A DNA stretch of 39,242 nt from Basidiobolus meristosporus CBS 931.73 (taxonomy: Eukaryota; Basidiobolomycota; Basidiobolomycetes; Basidiobolales; Basidiobolaceae). The DNA lies in assembly GCA_002104905.1 (NCBI GenBank), contig MCFE01000752.1:1-39242 (forward strand), in the 5' to 3' direction. Of the stretch, positions 25,179-35,056 are shown piece by piece (the stretch's first letter is position 1; each line of letters begins with the position of its first letter). The notes beneath the pieces were generated by a model. That model was given only the letters and a program-made list of their open reading frames with translations. It did no database searches and was not told the DNA's origin. The position numbers and the translations under genes were made by a program.

Positions 25179-27005
25179 TAACGAATTCGCTCATAAGTTA
25201 ATATTGATTAGCATCTTAACATTATTGAGGTTGATTTCCCTTAGACTTGTTGCTGGCAGAGAAATATGTAATAAATACAATGCCTTTGAAACATACAATT
25301 CCTTGATTCTCTCTGCCACGATGATGGATTAATAGGGATTTTTTGTTTGTTAGACTCAGCCACCAAATCAGTAAATGATATCATTCTTCCTTGATGAGAA
25401 GAAACATGCAACTTCTTACACCATTCAACTACGCCCCCACTGTTTTTGAAGGGATTTACAGAAGGTAGTATTCCTCAGATAAACATATAGGACTTGCTAC
25501 GTAAAGGAGAATACGTTTATAATCTTGCTTTAATATCTATGGAAAATTCTCTCGGCTACGTTACACTGCAAAACAGCATTCAAGGTAGAAAAATTGCAGA
25601 TAAAACTGAAAGCCTTATTGCACATCCCCTTCATCACACCTTAAGTGCTGTCGAGGGTAAGAATGGTAGATAAAGAATAGTATATAATTTATACAACTGA
25701 ATGGGAGTACCCACAAATCTGGTGGTTTAGAGATCATCCCTCCACTGGGTGAACGTAATTCAGATAGTCTACCACCTTTGTGGCATTAGAATTAAGAGTG
25801 CCATTATAGTGTAACATCAATTGTTACAAGACATCCCAAAAACCGTATTGGAGTACTACACGTTTGAAATAATAGCCCAGCAATCCATGAGCTCGAGCAC
25901 GAAAGTCTGCACCAACTGGAGCTTTACATTGGATGCGCTAACAAATATAGAAGACCTGGTAAACGGAAACACGAGATTATAGAGCCCATATATGCTAAAA
26001 GAATGAGCGGTTTGGAAGCCTGCTGAAGTAACCAGATCACAAGTACGGAAAAATTCTCCATGGAAAAAAGGAATCATCAATGACCTGTTGCTGTGATGGA
26101 CATATTACTGGTCGAAATGATATGGATAAATTGGACTAACCAACAAAATCAGTCTTAATTTCTCCACTTTCCGATAAATAAAAACTGCGCCATTCTGTAC
26201 AGAACACGGTCTACAACACTAACCATATTTCCCCAAGATAATCCGAATGATATCAGACACCAGACTAATTTATTATCAGTTAGAATATATCGCTTTAAAC
26301 ATGCTGATGTTTAATATACGTATTTACGAGTGGCCACACCTGATTTGCTCTTCACTGAATGATAACGGCGCCATATGAAAGCTTAAAATGGTCGAGGTTC
26401 GGTGTGAATATGGAGTGTCCCATATGCGATTCAACGGTCCTATAATGGCGCTGCTTATGTAGTACTCTAGGTTTGCATCTCAAATAATAAGTAGTCAACG
26501 GGTTGTGGATCCGTTGTCCCCAGTTCTCATGGCCATTTTGCGTCATACATGAGTAAGGATTTAAGCTTAAAAATACATTGAACCAGCCAATTTAAGGTTA
26601 CACATTGCGAGTCCTTATATCGAGGCAATTAACCGTCATTGGAGAGTTCGGTATTTCGCTTACCAAGAAGGCTCCATGCTGAGTTGTTTTTGTTTGCTCT
26701 TTATTGCCAGGTCCACATATGACCCCATATCTGTATGTTATATTTATAGATTCCTGATTACTACTTTAAATGGACATATTGGGGTAATACTTGTGGATGT
26801 TCAGTACGCCAAATGCAACAGCTCTGAGGCAGATCAAGACTCCAGGTTGGCTTTGTGGCATGAGGCTTCAGTTCCCATTCTATAACAGATCACATATTTA
26901 GCAAGGATGAAAAAAGGGCATCAATTGGGTCTAGTTCATCTATATGATAATTCAATCAGGGATGCTTGTGGCGAAGAACGCTAATTTGATTTTATAATCC
27001 CAGGA
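25179..27005. other. Interval without a supported gene
   Basis: A+T-rich, only short incoherent frames. The right end is the promoter of the chitin deacetylase gene. Nothing else was recognised. Confidence 0.5.
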
Positions 27006-27011
27006 TATAAG
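27006..27011 (+). promoter_or_regulatory. TATA box of the chitin deacetylase gene
   Basis: TATAAG lies 58 nt upstream of the ATG at 27064, giving a leader of roughly 25-30 nt if initiation is about 30 nt downstream. Confidence 0.5.
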
Positions 27012-27063
27012 TAGAGGCTAACAGAACATCTGAATTGCAGATTTGTTTTCTCCAATATTTGAG

Positions 27064-28179
27064 ATGTTAGCGAAACCTTCCCTTGCTACTATTACACTTT
27101 CCACTCTTGCAACTCTATCAGTACTTCACGGGGTTTTGAGCGCTGTGGACCCCTCCCAACTTGGATGTAGTCCTTCTAATCCGTTGGTTCAATGCCCAGT
27201 AGGTTATTGTTGCTCTAAGCATGGCTTTTGTGGACAAAGCGACGACTTTTGCAAGGCAAACTGTGGTTTTCAATGTGACGGACATCCTGAGGCTAGTAAT
27301 GCGCCAGCTCCTCAGGTCGGGACTTACATCCATCAATGTAATATCCCTGGTACCGTTGCTATGACCTTTGACGATGGACCTCATACTCTAACTAACCAGT
27401 TGCTCGACACCCTCAAAGCTAAGGGCCTTCACGTCACCTTCTTCATCATTGGTAACACGTTAGAAAACGCCAATAACGGACCAATTTTGAAGAGAGCTTA
27501 CGATGAGGGTCATCACATCGCTCAACATACCTATAATCACATTGATACAGGCCTAAAGATTGTACCAGAGGCCGAAGTTCGTGCTGATTTGGCCAAAACT
27601 GAAGACGCAATTTATAAGATTATTGGGAAGCGTACTCGTTACTTCCGTCCCCCAACTGGTATCAGCTCACCTGAGCAACTCAAGATGATGACTGAGTTGG
27701 GATATCAAGTAATTCACTGGAACTTGGATACCAATGACTGGCGCCACAGAGATGCCCAAAAGGTTCGGGATGTTTATGCCCAGACCCTTCGCGGCATGGA
27801 TCCCAAGAAACATCAACTTCTTGCCCTACATCACGACATCCACGATGCTTCAGTTATTGCTGCACCTGATGTTATCAAGATGGTTGAAGATGCTTGCTTT
27901 AAAATTGTCACAGTTCCTGAATGTCTTGGGGATAAGCAATGGTACAAAGATGAGGGTGAGCATGCTGGCCATCGTGTTCCTTCAATTGATGCCAATTGTG
28001 TCCCCAAGTATCCTGAGTTGCCAGTAGTAACCCCTAACGCCACTTTATCAAGCGGACAACCAAGCCCTACCGGAAACGCGACCTCTGATGGCAAGGACGT
28101 AGGTAAGTCCGGCTCAACCGTAAATTTGCCCTCTCTTATTGTCAGCGGAATCATCTCAGCAGTGGTAGCACTGTTGTGA
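27064..28179 (+). CDS. Secreted, GPI-type chitin deacetylase with CBM18 domain
   Basis: A single exon of 371 aa. Residues 1-27 form a signal peptide (cleavage likely after VLSA). Residues 35-71 are a hevein-type chitin-binding domain (CBM18) with the full eight cysteines. A polysaccharide deacetylase (NodB, CE4) domain follows with all five motifs: TFDDGP at 101-106 (general base and metal Asp), H-T-Y-N-H at 155-159 (metal His), RPPTG at 195-199, DTNDW at 222-226, and LLALHH at 252-257. It removes acetyl groups from chitin to give chitosan in the cell wall. The Ser/Thr/Pro-rich region and hydrophobic C-terminus (SLIVSGIISAVVALL) indicate GPI anchoring. Translation from ATG 27064 is preferred; the frame is open 21 nt further upstream but without an ATG. 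A second CBM18 protein follows 0.4 kb downstream on the same strand. Confidence 0.95.
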   Translation: MLAKPSLATITLSTLATLSVLHGVLSAVDPSQLGCSPSNPLVQCPVGYCCSKHGFCGQSDDFCKANCGFQCDGHPEASNAPAPQVGTYIHQCNIPGTVAMTFDDGPHTLTNQLLDTLKAKGLHVTFFIIGNTLENANNGPILKRAYDEGHHIAQHTYNHIDTGLKIVPEAEVRADLAKTEDAIYKIIGKRTRYFRPPTGISSPEQLKMMTELGYQVIHWNLDTNDWRHRDAQKVRDVYAQTLRGMDPKKHQLLALHHDIHDASVIAAPDVIKMVEDACFKIVTVPECLGDKQWYKDEGEHAGHRVPSIDANCVPKYPELPVVTPNATLSSGQPSPTGNATSDGKDVGKSGSTVNLPSLIVSGIISAVVALL

Positions 28180-28496
28180 ATTTAGTTTTGTATCCAATTA
28201 TTTCGTAACGCTCATTATTATCCATGTATTACTATGCATATCACTATTACAACTACTTGATACTTGACTCATTTATTAGAGAGGTTGGAAAGCTTCAATA
28301 TCTGGCATTTCGGCATGAATAAACCGAGGTTTCCATCTTAAATTATAATGTGCTCATTGTTCAGAGCATAAGCAAGCGCTATAATTGTTGTGTGCTTGTA
28401 TTATTCGGTGACGAGGTGCCTCCATTGCCATCATCATAAAGCCAACAATATTGATTCTTTTTAGAGTTGAATTGCATCGGAATTTAATACGGCACC
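28180..28496. other. Intergenic between the two chitin-binding genes
   Basis: This contains the 3' UTR of the deacetylase gene and the promoter of the next gene. No open frame of note. Confidence 0.5.
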
Positions 28497-28504
28497 TATA
28501 AATA
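28497..28504 (+). promoter_or_regulatory. TATA box of the small chitin-binding protein gene
   Basis: TATAAATA lies 81 nt upstream of the ATG at 28585. The leader between them has no ATG and carries a short CTAACT-type repeat. Confidence 0.55.
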
Positions 28505-28584
28505 TCTAGTGGTGGTATCTTGTTTACAGCAGTTCAAACCTAACTCATCTAACTCTAACTCTAACACCATCTAATAATAGTAAA

Positions 28585-29010
28585 ATGAAAAATAGTTCCA
28601 TAATCTTGATTGTTATTCTTGCATTCGCCAACTTCATGTACACTTCCGAAGGGGTTGTAAGCGTAGACGGCACTTGTGGTGTTGGAGTTGAATGCCCGGC
28701 TGGATCTTGCTGTTCCCTCTGGGGATACTGTGGCTCCGGAGACGGCTTTTGCAATACGCAACATTCTAATATTCATTGGGTAAATGGCCAGCCTTTAACA
28801 CCATCAGCCACCTCACAAACAAGTAGTCAACAATCTGCCAGTCCAGTGGGACAGCCAATCAAGACTGACCAATTCGCTCAGAACGGGGTAGCTCAACAAA
28901 GCGGCAATATGAAGCCGGAAGATAAATATACAATGAGTTCCAGTGTCTCAGTAACTCCCGGATTTTTACTAATGTTTCTCGTCACTATTATGACTTGTAT
29001 ATTCCAGTGA
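28585..29010 (+). CDS. Small secreted CBM18 (hevein-like) protein, six cysteines
   Basis: A single exon of 141 aa. An N-terminal hydrophobic signal (IILIVILAFANFMYT) spans residues ~1-23. A hevein-type domain at 31-56 has cysteines at 31, 37, 42, 43, 49 and 56 in the CBM18 pattern (SCCSLWGYCG), with the aromatic residues that stack on GlcNAc. It lacks the last cysteine pair seen in the upstream deacetylase. A Ser/Thr/Gln-rich linker follows, then a hydrophobic C-terminus (PGFLLMFLVTIMTCIF) that looks like a GPI signal or membrane anchor. It has no catalytic domain. A likely role is binding wall chitin at the surface, either structural or shielding; the role is inferred. Its position beside a CBM18 deacetylase suggests local duplication of the binding module. 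Confidence 0.85.
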   Translation: MKNSSIILIVILAFANFMYTSEGVVSVDGTCGVGVECPAGSCCSLWGYCGSGDGFCNTQHSNIHWVNGQPLTPSATSQTSSQQSASPVGQPIKTDQFAQNGVAQQSGNMKPEDKYTMSSSVSVTPGFLLMFLVTIMTCIFQ

Positions 29011-29777
29011 GGCTTATCAAACCGACTGCTCACAAGAGAGTTTGAAATGAAGCTTTTGCATGGTACATAGCTATCTTAATAGACATGCTTAGAGTGCACT
29101 TGTAGCCGAGAATACCTAGAAATAAATCCACTTTCAGTATTTATTGCTTTCGGTAGCCTATTCAGATGGCACCTGGTCAGAGAGCTGGATGACCGGCTGA
29201 ATCGTTTGATTAGACGGCAAAACGAAAGTTGGAGTGTTCGGGTCGTGACCACAATGGATAAAAAATCCTCAGTTCATTTTACGATTCTATCAGAACATTA
29301 GTGGTTGATTTTCGTGTTTCGCATGAACAGTAGTTTATAGGATTATCAAGCAATAGGCGGTAAATTGAATTACAATTAAATCCAATTATTCAATTGTCTC
29401 GAACGTATTATGTAGGAACGGATGCGGCAGCTGTATAGTGAGTGGATGAAAATATTTTAAATCGAATCCGTAGCCAAGATTACTAAGAAACCATCATCGG
29501 CCAATCATCTAGAGCGCCGCCTATGACCAATCAGCTTCAGGTAACGATCGGTTCCATAAGTTTTGGTTGGGCGATCTGCCAGGTTCGAATTGAGGCCATT
29601 TCCAAAAAAGCTTTATGACAGAACATATGAGAAATCACCAGAAAAGCCTGAAGCATATTACTGATCAATGGAAAGCTAGATCAGATGTGAGGTTCTACTT
29701 AAATATCGCCGATTCTATGACACATTGCTCATTATAGCTTACCAAGTCTCCCTAGCTCCTGTGGATGGACGAATAGC
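29011..29777. other. Intergenic, promoter side of the BAG-domain gene
   Basis: A+T-rich with no frame of note. Both flanking genes read on the plus strand. I could not choose a core promoter with confidence. Confidence 0.45.
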
Positions 29778-30917
29778 ATGTATCCGCCTTACACCGAGTT
29801 TTATCCGTACGAGGCTGTGTGCCAAATTCCAACTCAACGACGTAGAGTCCTTGAGCCTGTCTATTATGCCCCTTCGATTTCTACTTCACGTCGCTATGTG
29901 CATCCAGAAAATTACATAGAATATGTTTCACATCCTCGGTATTACCATACATCAAGTCCAAGCGAGCGGTATTTCACACAAAGCTCTAGATATCCGAGAG
30001 CTTTTGAGCCTGATGTTGGAAGATCCTACATCCACCCAAGCCATATAGATCGTGCTGCTAGCTTTACACCTGTTATAAACCAGATACGGCTACAGCCAGC
30101 AAGAGAGTCAAGCCAATACAAGCTTCTAAGGCCCAACAATGGCGCACTACCACTTGATTACATGCGCCAATCTCTTCCTCCACCTGAGGCTAGTTATGGC
30201 AACCCACGGAGAATTCACGGACAGAGACTGAACAACTCTGTACTGGACATGCATCATCTTGAGTATCATCCCGAATATAGGGTATCGGCCCGCGATTCCC
30301 TGAACAACCATGCAGCTCGTTATTCTGCGCAACCATGGTTGCAAAACGCTCTGTTACAACAAGAGCAGCATACACTAATGATGGAGAACCAAAAGAAGCG
30401 ATTAGAGGAAGAGAGAAGGATCCGGGCTATTCACCTTTTCATACTGAACAGGGCAACAAAAACGATTCAACGCCAGTGGCGACTCTACTGTGGGCGACGC
30501 CGAGTCAAAGCAGCTGAAACAATTGTAAACTTCATTATTTCTCAAAGAGAAATCCATCAGGCACGTAAAATCAAAAGTAGTCTCCGACAATTGCGCGACT
30601 ATGGCAAGGAGGTTGAGAAGATTCATGATAGTCAGATACCAAGAGTCTTCGAACACCCGCTGAAGTTTGATTGCTCTGCTGGGAGTGCTCAACAAGTTCC
30701 GCCAATCAAGGAGAACCAAATCTTTCTTGGATGCGAGGAAGCTTTGTTAAAAATGTTGGTCCGCATTGATGGAGTGGAAAGTATGGATTGTATGATAATA
30801 AGAGAGGTGCGAAAATCGCTGGTGCAAAAGGTTCAATCATTCCTTGATAAGCTTGATAATTATAAGGTAATTCAGTACGAGGAATATCTCCAAAAGCAGA
30901 TCAAGCAAGTTGCATAG
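29778..30917 (+). CDS. IQ-motif and BAG-domain protein (Hsp70 co-chaperone type)
   Basis: A single exon of 379 aa. Residues 1-200 are low in complexity, rich in Tyr, Arg, Pro and Ser (many RYY, YHP-like pairs). A basic coiled-coil/IQ region follows; the IQ motif at ~230-240 matches IQxxxRxxxxR exactly (IQRQWRLYCGR) and predicts calmodulin binding. Residues ~316-362 match a BAG domain: LLKMLVRIDGVES, then IREVRKSLVQKVQSFLDKLD. BAG domains bind the Hsp70 ATPase domain and act as nucleotide exchange factors. The IQ-before-BAG order is best known from plant BAG proteins. The BAG call is from pattern, with the conserved Arg/Lys-x-Leu-Val-x-x-Val-Gln helix visible. The ATG at 29778 is the first of this frame. 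Confidence 0.8.
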   Translation: MYPPYTEFYPYEAVCQIPTQRRRVLEPVYYAPSISTSRRYVHPENYIEYVSHPRYYHTSSPSERYFTQSSRYPRAFEPDVGRSYIHPSHIDRAASFTPVINQIRLQPARESSQYKLLRPNNGALPLDYMRQSLPPPEASYGNPRRIHGQRLNNSVLDMHHLEYHPEYRVSARDSLNNHAARYSAQPWLQNALLQQEQHTLMMENQKKRLEEERRIRAIHLFILNRATKTIQRQWRLYCGRRRVKAAETIVNFIISQREIHQARKIKSSLRQLRDYGKEVEKIHDSQIPRVFEHPLKFDCSAGSAQQVPPIKENQIFLGCEEALLKMLVRIDGVESMDCMIIREVRKSLVQKVQSFLDKLDNYKVIQYEEYLQKQIKQVA

Positions 30918-31420
30918 TAACACATATTATTAATGAGATGATATGTACATAATCCTATAACTTGTCATTTTTAATTGGAATACAGACACATCGGATTAGA
31001 GAAACTCGATTATCAGTCTGATAAGCGAATAAATAATAACCAAGTACATTAGTAAATCGCATATCAATGGAACAATATTGTGTGATAGTCTGGTTCACTA
31101 AACCTTGAGTGGAACTATCAGACACCACAAAGGACTTCAGGATGAGGATGTTCCTGCAAAGGTTCGGAACAAGAAAAGCTTGTGAACACAGCGCAATGCA
31201 AAATAGGGCTATTGAAACAAAATATTCAATGATTAAATGTTTGGTTTACTGAATATCTTGTATCAAAATCTGAATATTGATTTTTGTGTGATCATCCTGG
31301 TCCTTGCATAGGAGCTTGAATCTCTCTGACCTTTCTCCAATGCAGCTTGCTTGAAAATGTAGGAAGGAAAATAAATCCACTACCAATGAAATGTTTCTTT
31401 TAATAATTCAACCTACAGTT
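30918..31420. other. Host flank before the retrotransposon cluster
   Basis: A+T-rich, no gene seen. It contains the 3' end of the BAG gene and ends at the first LINE 3' tail (G-run at 31421). Confidence 0.5.
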
Positions 31421-31579
31421 GGGGGGGGAGAAAGTCACATACATGTAAGATTATTGATTTGAGCAAAGCAAAAAGGCTAGTGCAACTTTTGTTACTTCTT
31501 TACAAGAATATAGTGCCAATATGAGTTGGCATTTAGACATTAAAGAGTAAACAATAGCCCATCAACATTCTAAGGGTTA
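31421..31579 (-). mobile_element. LINE copy A, 5'-truncated 3' end (diverged)
   Basis: On the minus strand this ends in GTGACTTTCTCCCCCCCC, the same end as the other LINE copies, preceded by a short self-complementary stretch. Only about 150 nt remain and no coding part is left. At 31571-31585, where it meets copy B, the plus strand reads TAAGGGTTAGGGGGG, which resembles telomeric repeats. Confidence 0.5.
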
Positions 31580-31613
31580 GGGGGGAGACAGTCACCAACA
31601 AGTGAAATCTTTA
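31580..31613 (-). mobile_element. LINE copy B, truncated to the 3'-terminal ~35 nt
   Basis: On the minus strand this is AAAGATTTCAC...GTGACTGTCTCCCCCC, nearly identical to the last 35 nt of the complete tails at 35946 and 37041. Its 5' end abuts the C-run of copy C directly. It is an extreme 5' truncation. Confidence 0.65.
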
Positions 31614-31882
31614 GGGGAGGGAAAGTCACCAAGTTAGTGAAATCTTTATTTGAGTAAAGAACTAATCTAAGTACAAATAAAGAAGCCAATTAAGAAGTCT
31701 AGAACCTCTCTAATAAGTAATCTAAATTATGTTTTGTTTCATCTCTAATGCTTGTTTCAATAAAGTAAAGCTCATCAGGGGTAAATATAAAATTCAAGGG
31801 TTTTGGGGGAAGTACAAATTGTAAATGTTTCTGATCAATATAATCCAAGACTGGAACCCAGCCTGGGATTAGGTGTAGTAGG
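31614..31882 (-). mobile_element. LINE copy C, 3' part with ORF2 C-terminus
   Basis: The minus strand carries about 60 codons ending at 31699 that match the C-terminal end of the LINE reverse-transcriptase ORF at 37103 (PLN, then an EL-containing helix). A 3' UTR follows with AAATAAAGATTTCAC, a small hairpin and CCCTCCCC. The 5' side is cut by the copia LTR at 31883. The tail is closer to copy D than to copies E and F. Confidence 0.65.
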
Positions 31883-32231
31883 TGTTGTAAGAGTCTTGGA
31901 GATATTGGAAGTGATTGGGAGAACAAGTAGATTATGTGGTTTTCACTTAATGATTTATTGAATGTAAAAGTAGTATTTATACTTTTACCTGGTCTTGGCA
32001 TTAAAAACACGTAGAATAGGTTAAGGAAGGTCCCAAGAACATGTGTGCAAAGTTTGGGGCTGTTTGGACAACTTTGAGAATTATCATGTTCTGGGTACCT
32101 GGTATTTTGGTGAAAATAATCTAAGTAAATCCCGACAAGGAATTTGGTCAGTATTCTCTAGGATTTGAAGGTAATGATCTAAGTGACTAAGTTAGGTGAA
32201 TATTTAGGTGGAAATACAAACTTTTACAACA
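31883..32231 (-). repeat. Copia 3' LTR, 349 bp
   Basis: This begins and ends with TGTTGTAA...TTACAACA. It is about 97% identical over its full 349 nt to the LTR at 33651-33999 (I count 11 differences). On the minus strand it directly follows the polypurine tract and the pol stop codon, so it is the 3' LTR of the element to its right. The opposite LTR is missing. Confidence 0.9.
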
Positions 32232-32241
32232 CTCCCACTCA
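32232..32241 (-). other. Copia polypurine tract
   Basis: Minus-strand TGAGTGGGAG lies exactly between the pol stop and the LTR's TG, the expected position of the plus-strand primer for LTR-element reverse transcription. Confidence 0.7.
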
Positions 32242-32242
32242 G

Positions 32243-35056
32243 CTAAATGTTCATACTGACTAGTCCTAATTTTGACCTAAGATATTCAAACTTGTCTCTA
32301 GCTAATGGTTTGGTAAATATGTCTGCAATCATTTCATCTGTAGGACAGTAAACTAAGCTAACTAAGTTATTCTCTATAGCTTCACGTATGAAATGATGTC
32401 TAATATCTATGTGCTTGGTTCTAGCATGAAAAGTTGGATTTCTACCTAATTGTATACATCCTTGATTATCTTGAAATAAAGTAATAGGCGTTTTTTGACA
32501 TAGGCCTAAATCTGTAAACAGCTTTCTTAACCACATTGCTTCTTTTGTAGCTTCACAGGCTGCCATATACTCTGCCTCTGTGGTGGAAAGCGCTACGGTT
32601 GGTTGCTTTCTTGAATTCCATGAAATTGCTCCTTTACAATAAAGAAAGGTGTATCCTGTGGTGGATCTTCTGTCTTCTAAATTTCGTCCCCAATCAGCAT
32701 CAGAGTATCCCACAAGATCCTGTTCTGAGTCCTTATAAGTATATCTTAAGCAGATATCAGCAGTTCCTTTTAGGTATCTAAAAATCCGCTTAACTGCTGC
32801 AATATGATCAGATCCATAGTTCTGATTATGTTGGCTGACAACTCCCACCAAATATGAGATATCTGACATGTTCCAAGCATGATATACATCAGACTGCCGA
32901 CCATAGATTGATAAGGAAAGTCAGGGCTTTCAGATGGCACCAAGCTCTCTTGATTTGGTTGAGTTTTGACCAAGTTAAGGTTTGTCTACATTGGGGTAGC
33001 TGCCGGTTTACAGTCTTCCATTTTGTACTTCTTTAGTATATCTTGAATATACTTGGATTGGCTTAGGGTAATAGTCTGGGTACTTCTGTCTATGGAGAAC
33101 TTAATCTCTAAGTAGTAACTGAGTTCTCCTAGATCAGACATCTTGAACTCTTTAGATAGGCTGGATTTAGTCTCTTCCAATGTTTCTAGGTTATTGGCGG
33201 CTATAATAAGATCATCCACATATAGAGCTAATAGAACTGGATTTGCTCTATCTGGCTTATTGTATATACTATAGTCAGCATTACTTCTTTTGAAACTCAA
33301 AGATTCCAAATAAGAATCTATCTTGCAATTCCAGGCTCTCAGTGATTGTTTGAGACCATATAGTGACTTTTTAAGATTGCAGACCAAATAGGGGTTATCT
33401 TGGTCAATAAACCCATCAGGCTGGTCCATATACACATCCTCATCAAGTTCTCCATTCAAAAATGCAGTTTTTACATCCATTTGATGAATAAAAAACTTAT
33501 ATTTTGCTGCAATAGCCAATATTAATCTGATGGAATTAAACTTGGCTACCGGTGCAAAGGTCTCAGTATAGTCAAGTCCTTTTGTTTGAGAGTATCCTTT
33601 GGCTACAAGTCTTGCTTTGTATCTTTCAATTGTACCATCAGCCTTGTATTTGTTGTAAGAGTCTTGGAGATACTGGAAGTGATTGGGAGAACAAGTAGAT
33701 TATGTGGTTTTCACTTAATGATTTATTGAATGTAAAAGTGGTATTTATACTTTTACCTGGTCTTGGCATTGAAAACATGTAGAATAGGTTACGGAAGGTC
33801 CCAAGAACATGTGTGCAAAGTTTGGGGCTGTTTGAACAACTTTGAGAATTTTCATGTTCTGGGTACCTGATATTTTGGTGAAAATAATCTAAGTAAATCC
33901 CAACAAGGAATTTGGTCAGTATTCTCTAGGATTTGAAGGTGATGATCTAAGTGACTAAGTTAGGTGAATATTTAGGTGGAAATACAAATTTTTACAACAG
34001 TATTTTGTCTTGAAGACCCATCTGCATCCAATTGATTTTTGGTTGATTGGTAATTTGACTAAGTCCCAAGTTTGATTTTCCATCAGGGCCTGATATTCCT
34101 CAGTCATTGCAGATCTCCAAAACTTTGTCTGAGGGCTATTTAGGGCCTCTTTTACAGTCTGGGGTTCATCAATATGGACTGAATAGGCATAGGCTAAGTT
34201 TGTACCCTCATTGATATAGTAATTTGGGCTATTTCTTGTCCGATCGGATCTCCAGGTATTTGATACTGGAATGATCACTTCTGGGATATTCCTGGGCACT
34301 GATTCTGGCTGAACCATGGTTGTAGAGTCCTCTGGAGTGAAAAAATTTTCATTGTTTTGCTCTGATTCAATCCTGACAATTGGTGGACTTGAGATCAAAT
34401 TTTTGTCATCATCTGATGTCATTTTTTGTGAAAATTTTGAATTTTCATCAAACAACACATCCCTGGACTTGATAAGCTTCTTTGCTTTGGTATTGTAGAG
34501 TCTGTATGCCTTACTCTCATTGCAGTAGCCCAAAAATATGCATTTTACACTTTTTGGCTCAAATTTTGACTGATTTCCGGCCAGTTTTTTGGCATATGCT
34601 GTACACCCAAATATTCTTAGAAGTTCTGCACTTGGTCTGTATCCATACCATGCTTCAAATGGAGTAGAATCACGAAGTATTCTGTTATAACTCCTATGTT
34701 TAATGTATACAGCAGTAGCAACTGATTCCGCCCAAAATTCATAGGATAATTTTTGATCATGGATCATAGATCTTACCATATCAATTATTGATCTGTTAGC
34801 TTGTTCTGCTACTCCATTTTGCTATGGGGAGTATGGTACAGTAGTCTCTTGCTTTATCCCATGAATTTTGCAGAAGTGGATGAAGAGTTTTGAGGTATAT
34901 TCTCCACCATTGTCAGAGCGTATTTTCTTGATTTTTTCACCAGTTTCTCTCTCCACCATGGCTTTAAACTCCCTGAGCTTAGACAGAGCTTCTTCCTTTC
35001 TCTCCATGAAGTAGACCCATGTGTATCTTGTATAATCATCAATAAAAGTGATTAAA
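32243..35056 (-). pseudogene. Decayed Ty1/copia pol (integrase, RT, RNase H)
   Basis: Read on the minus strand. The integrase core begins abruptly at ~35056 (FIDDYTRY, RSDNGGEY; catalytic Asp residues visible). RT follows with MDVKTAFLNGELDE and LYVDDLIIA, then RNase H (SDADW, LSTTEAEYMA, DNQGCIQL, TKHIDIRHHF), the standard copia order. Lesions: a TAG in integrase at 34824-34822; a solo LTR inserted at 33651-33999 early in RT; a TAG at 32988-32986; and a one-base frameshift near 32870. Gag, protease and the 5' LTR are absent, because LINE copy D begins at 35061 where they should continue. The element is not autonomous. Confidence 0.92.
33651..33999 (-). repeat. Solo LTR of the same copia family, nested in RT
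   Basis: 349 bp with TGTTGTAA/TTACAACA ends, flanked on both sides by a 5-bp target duplication GTATT (33646-33650 and 34000-34004). The copia frame resumes exactly after it. It is a full insertion later reduced by LTR-LTR recombination. Confidence 0.93.
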
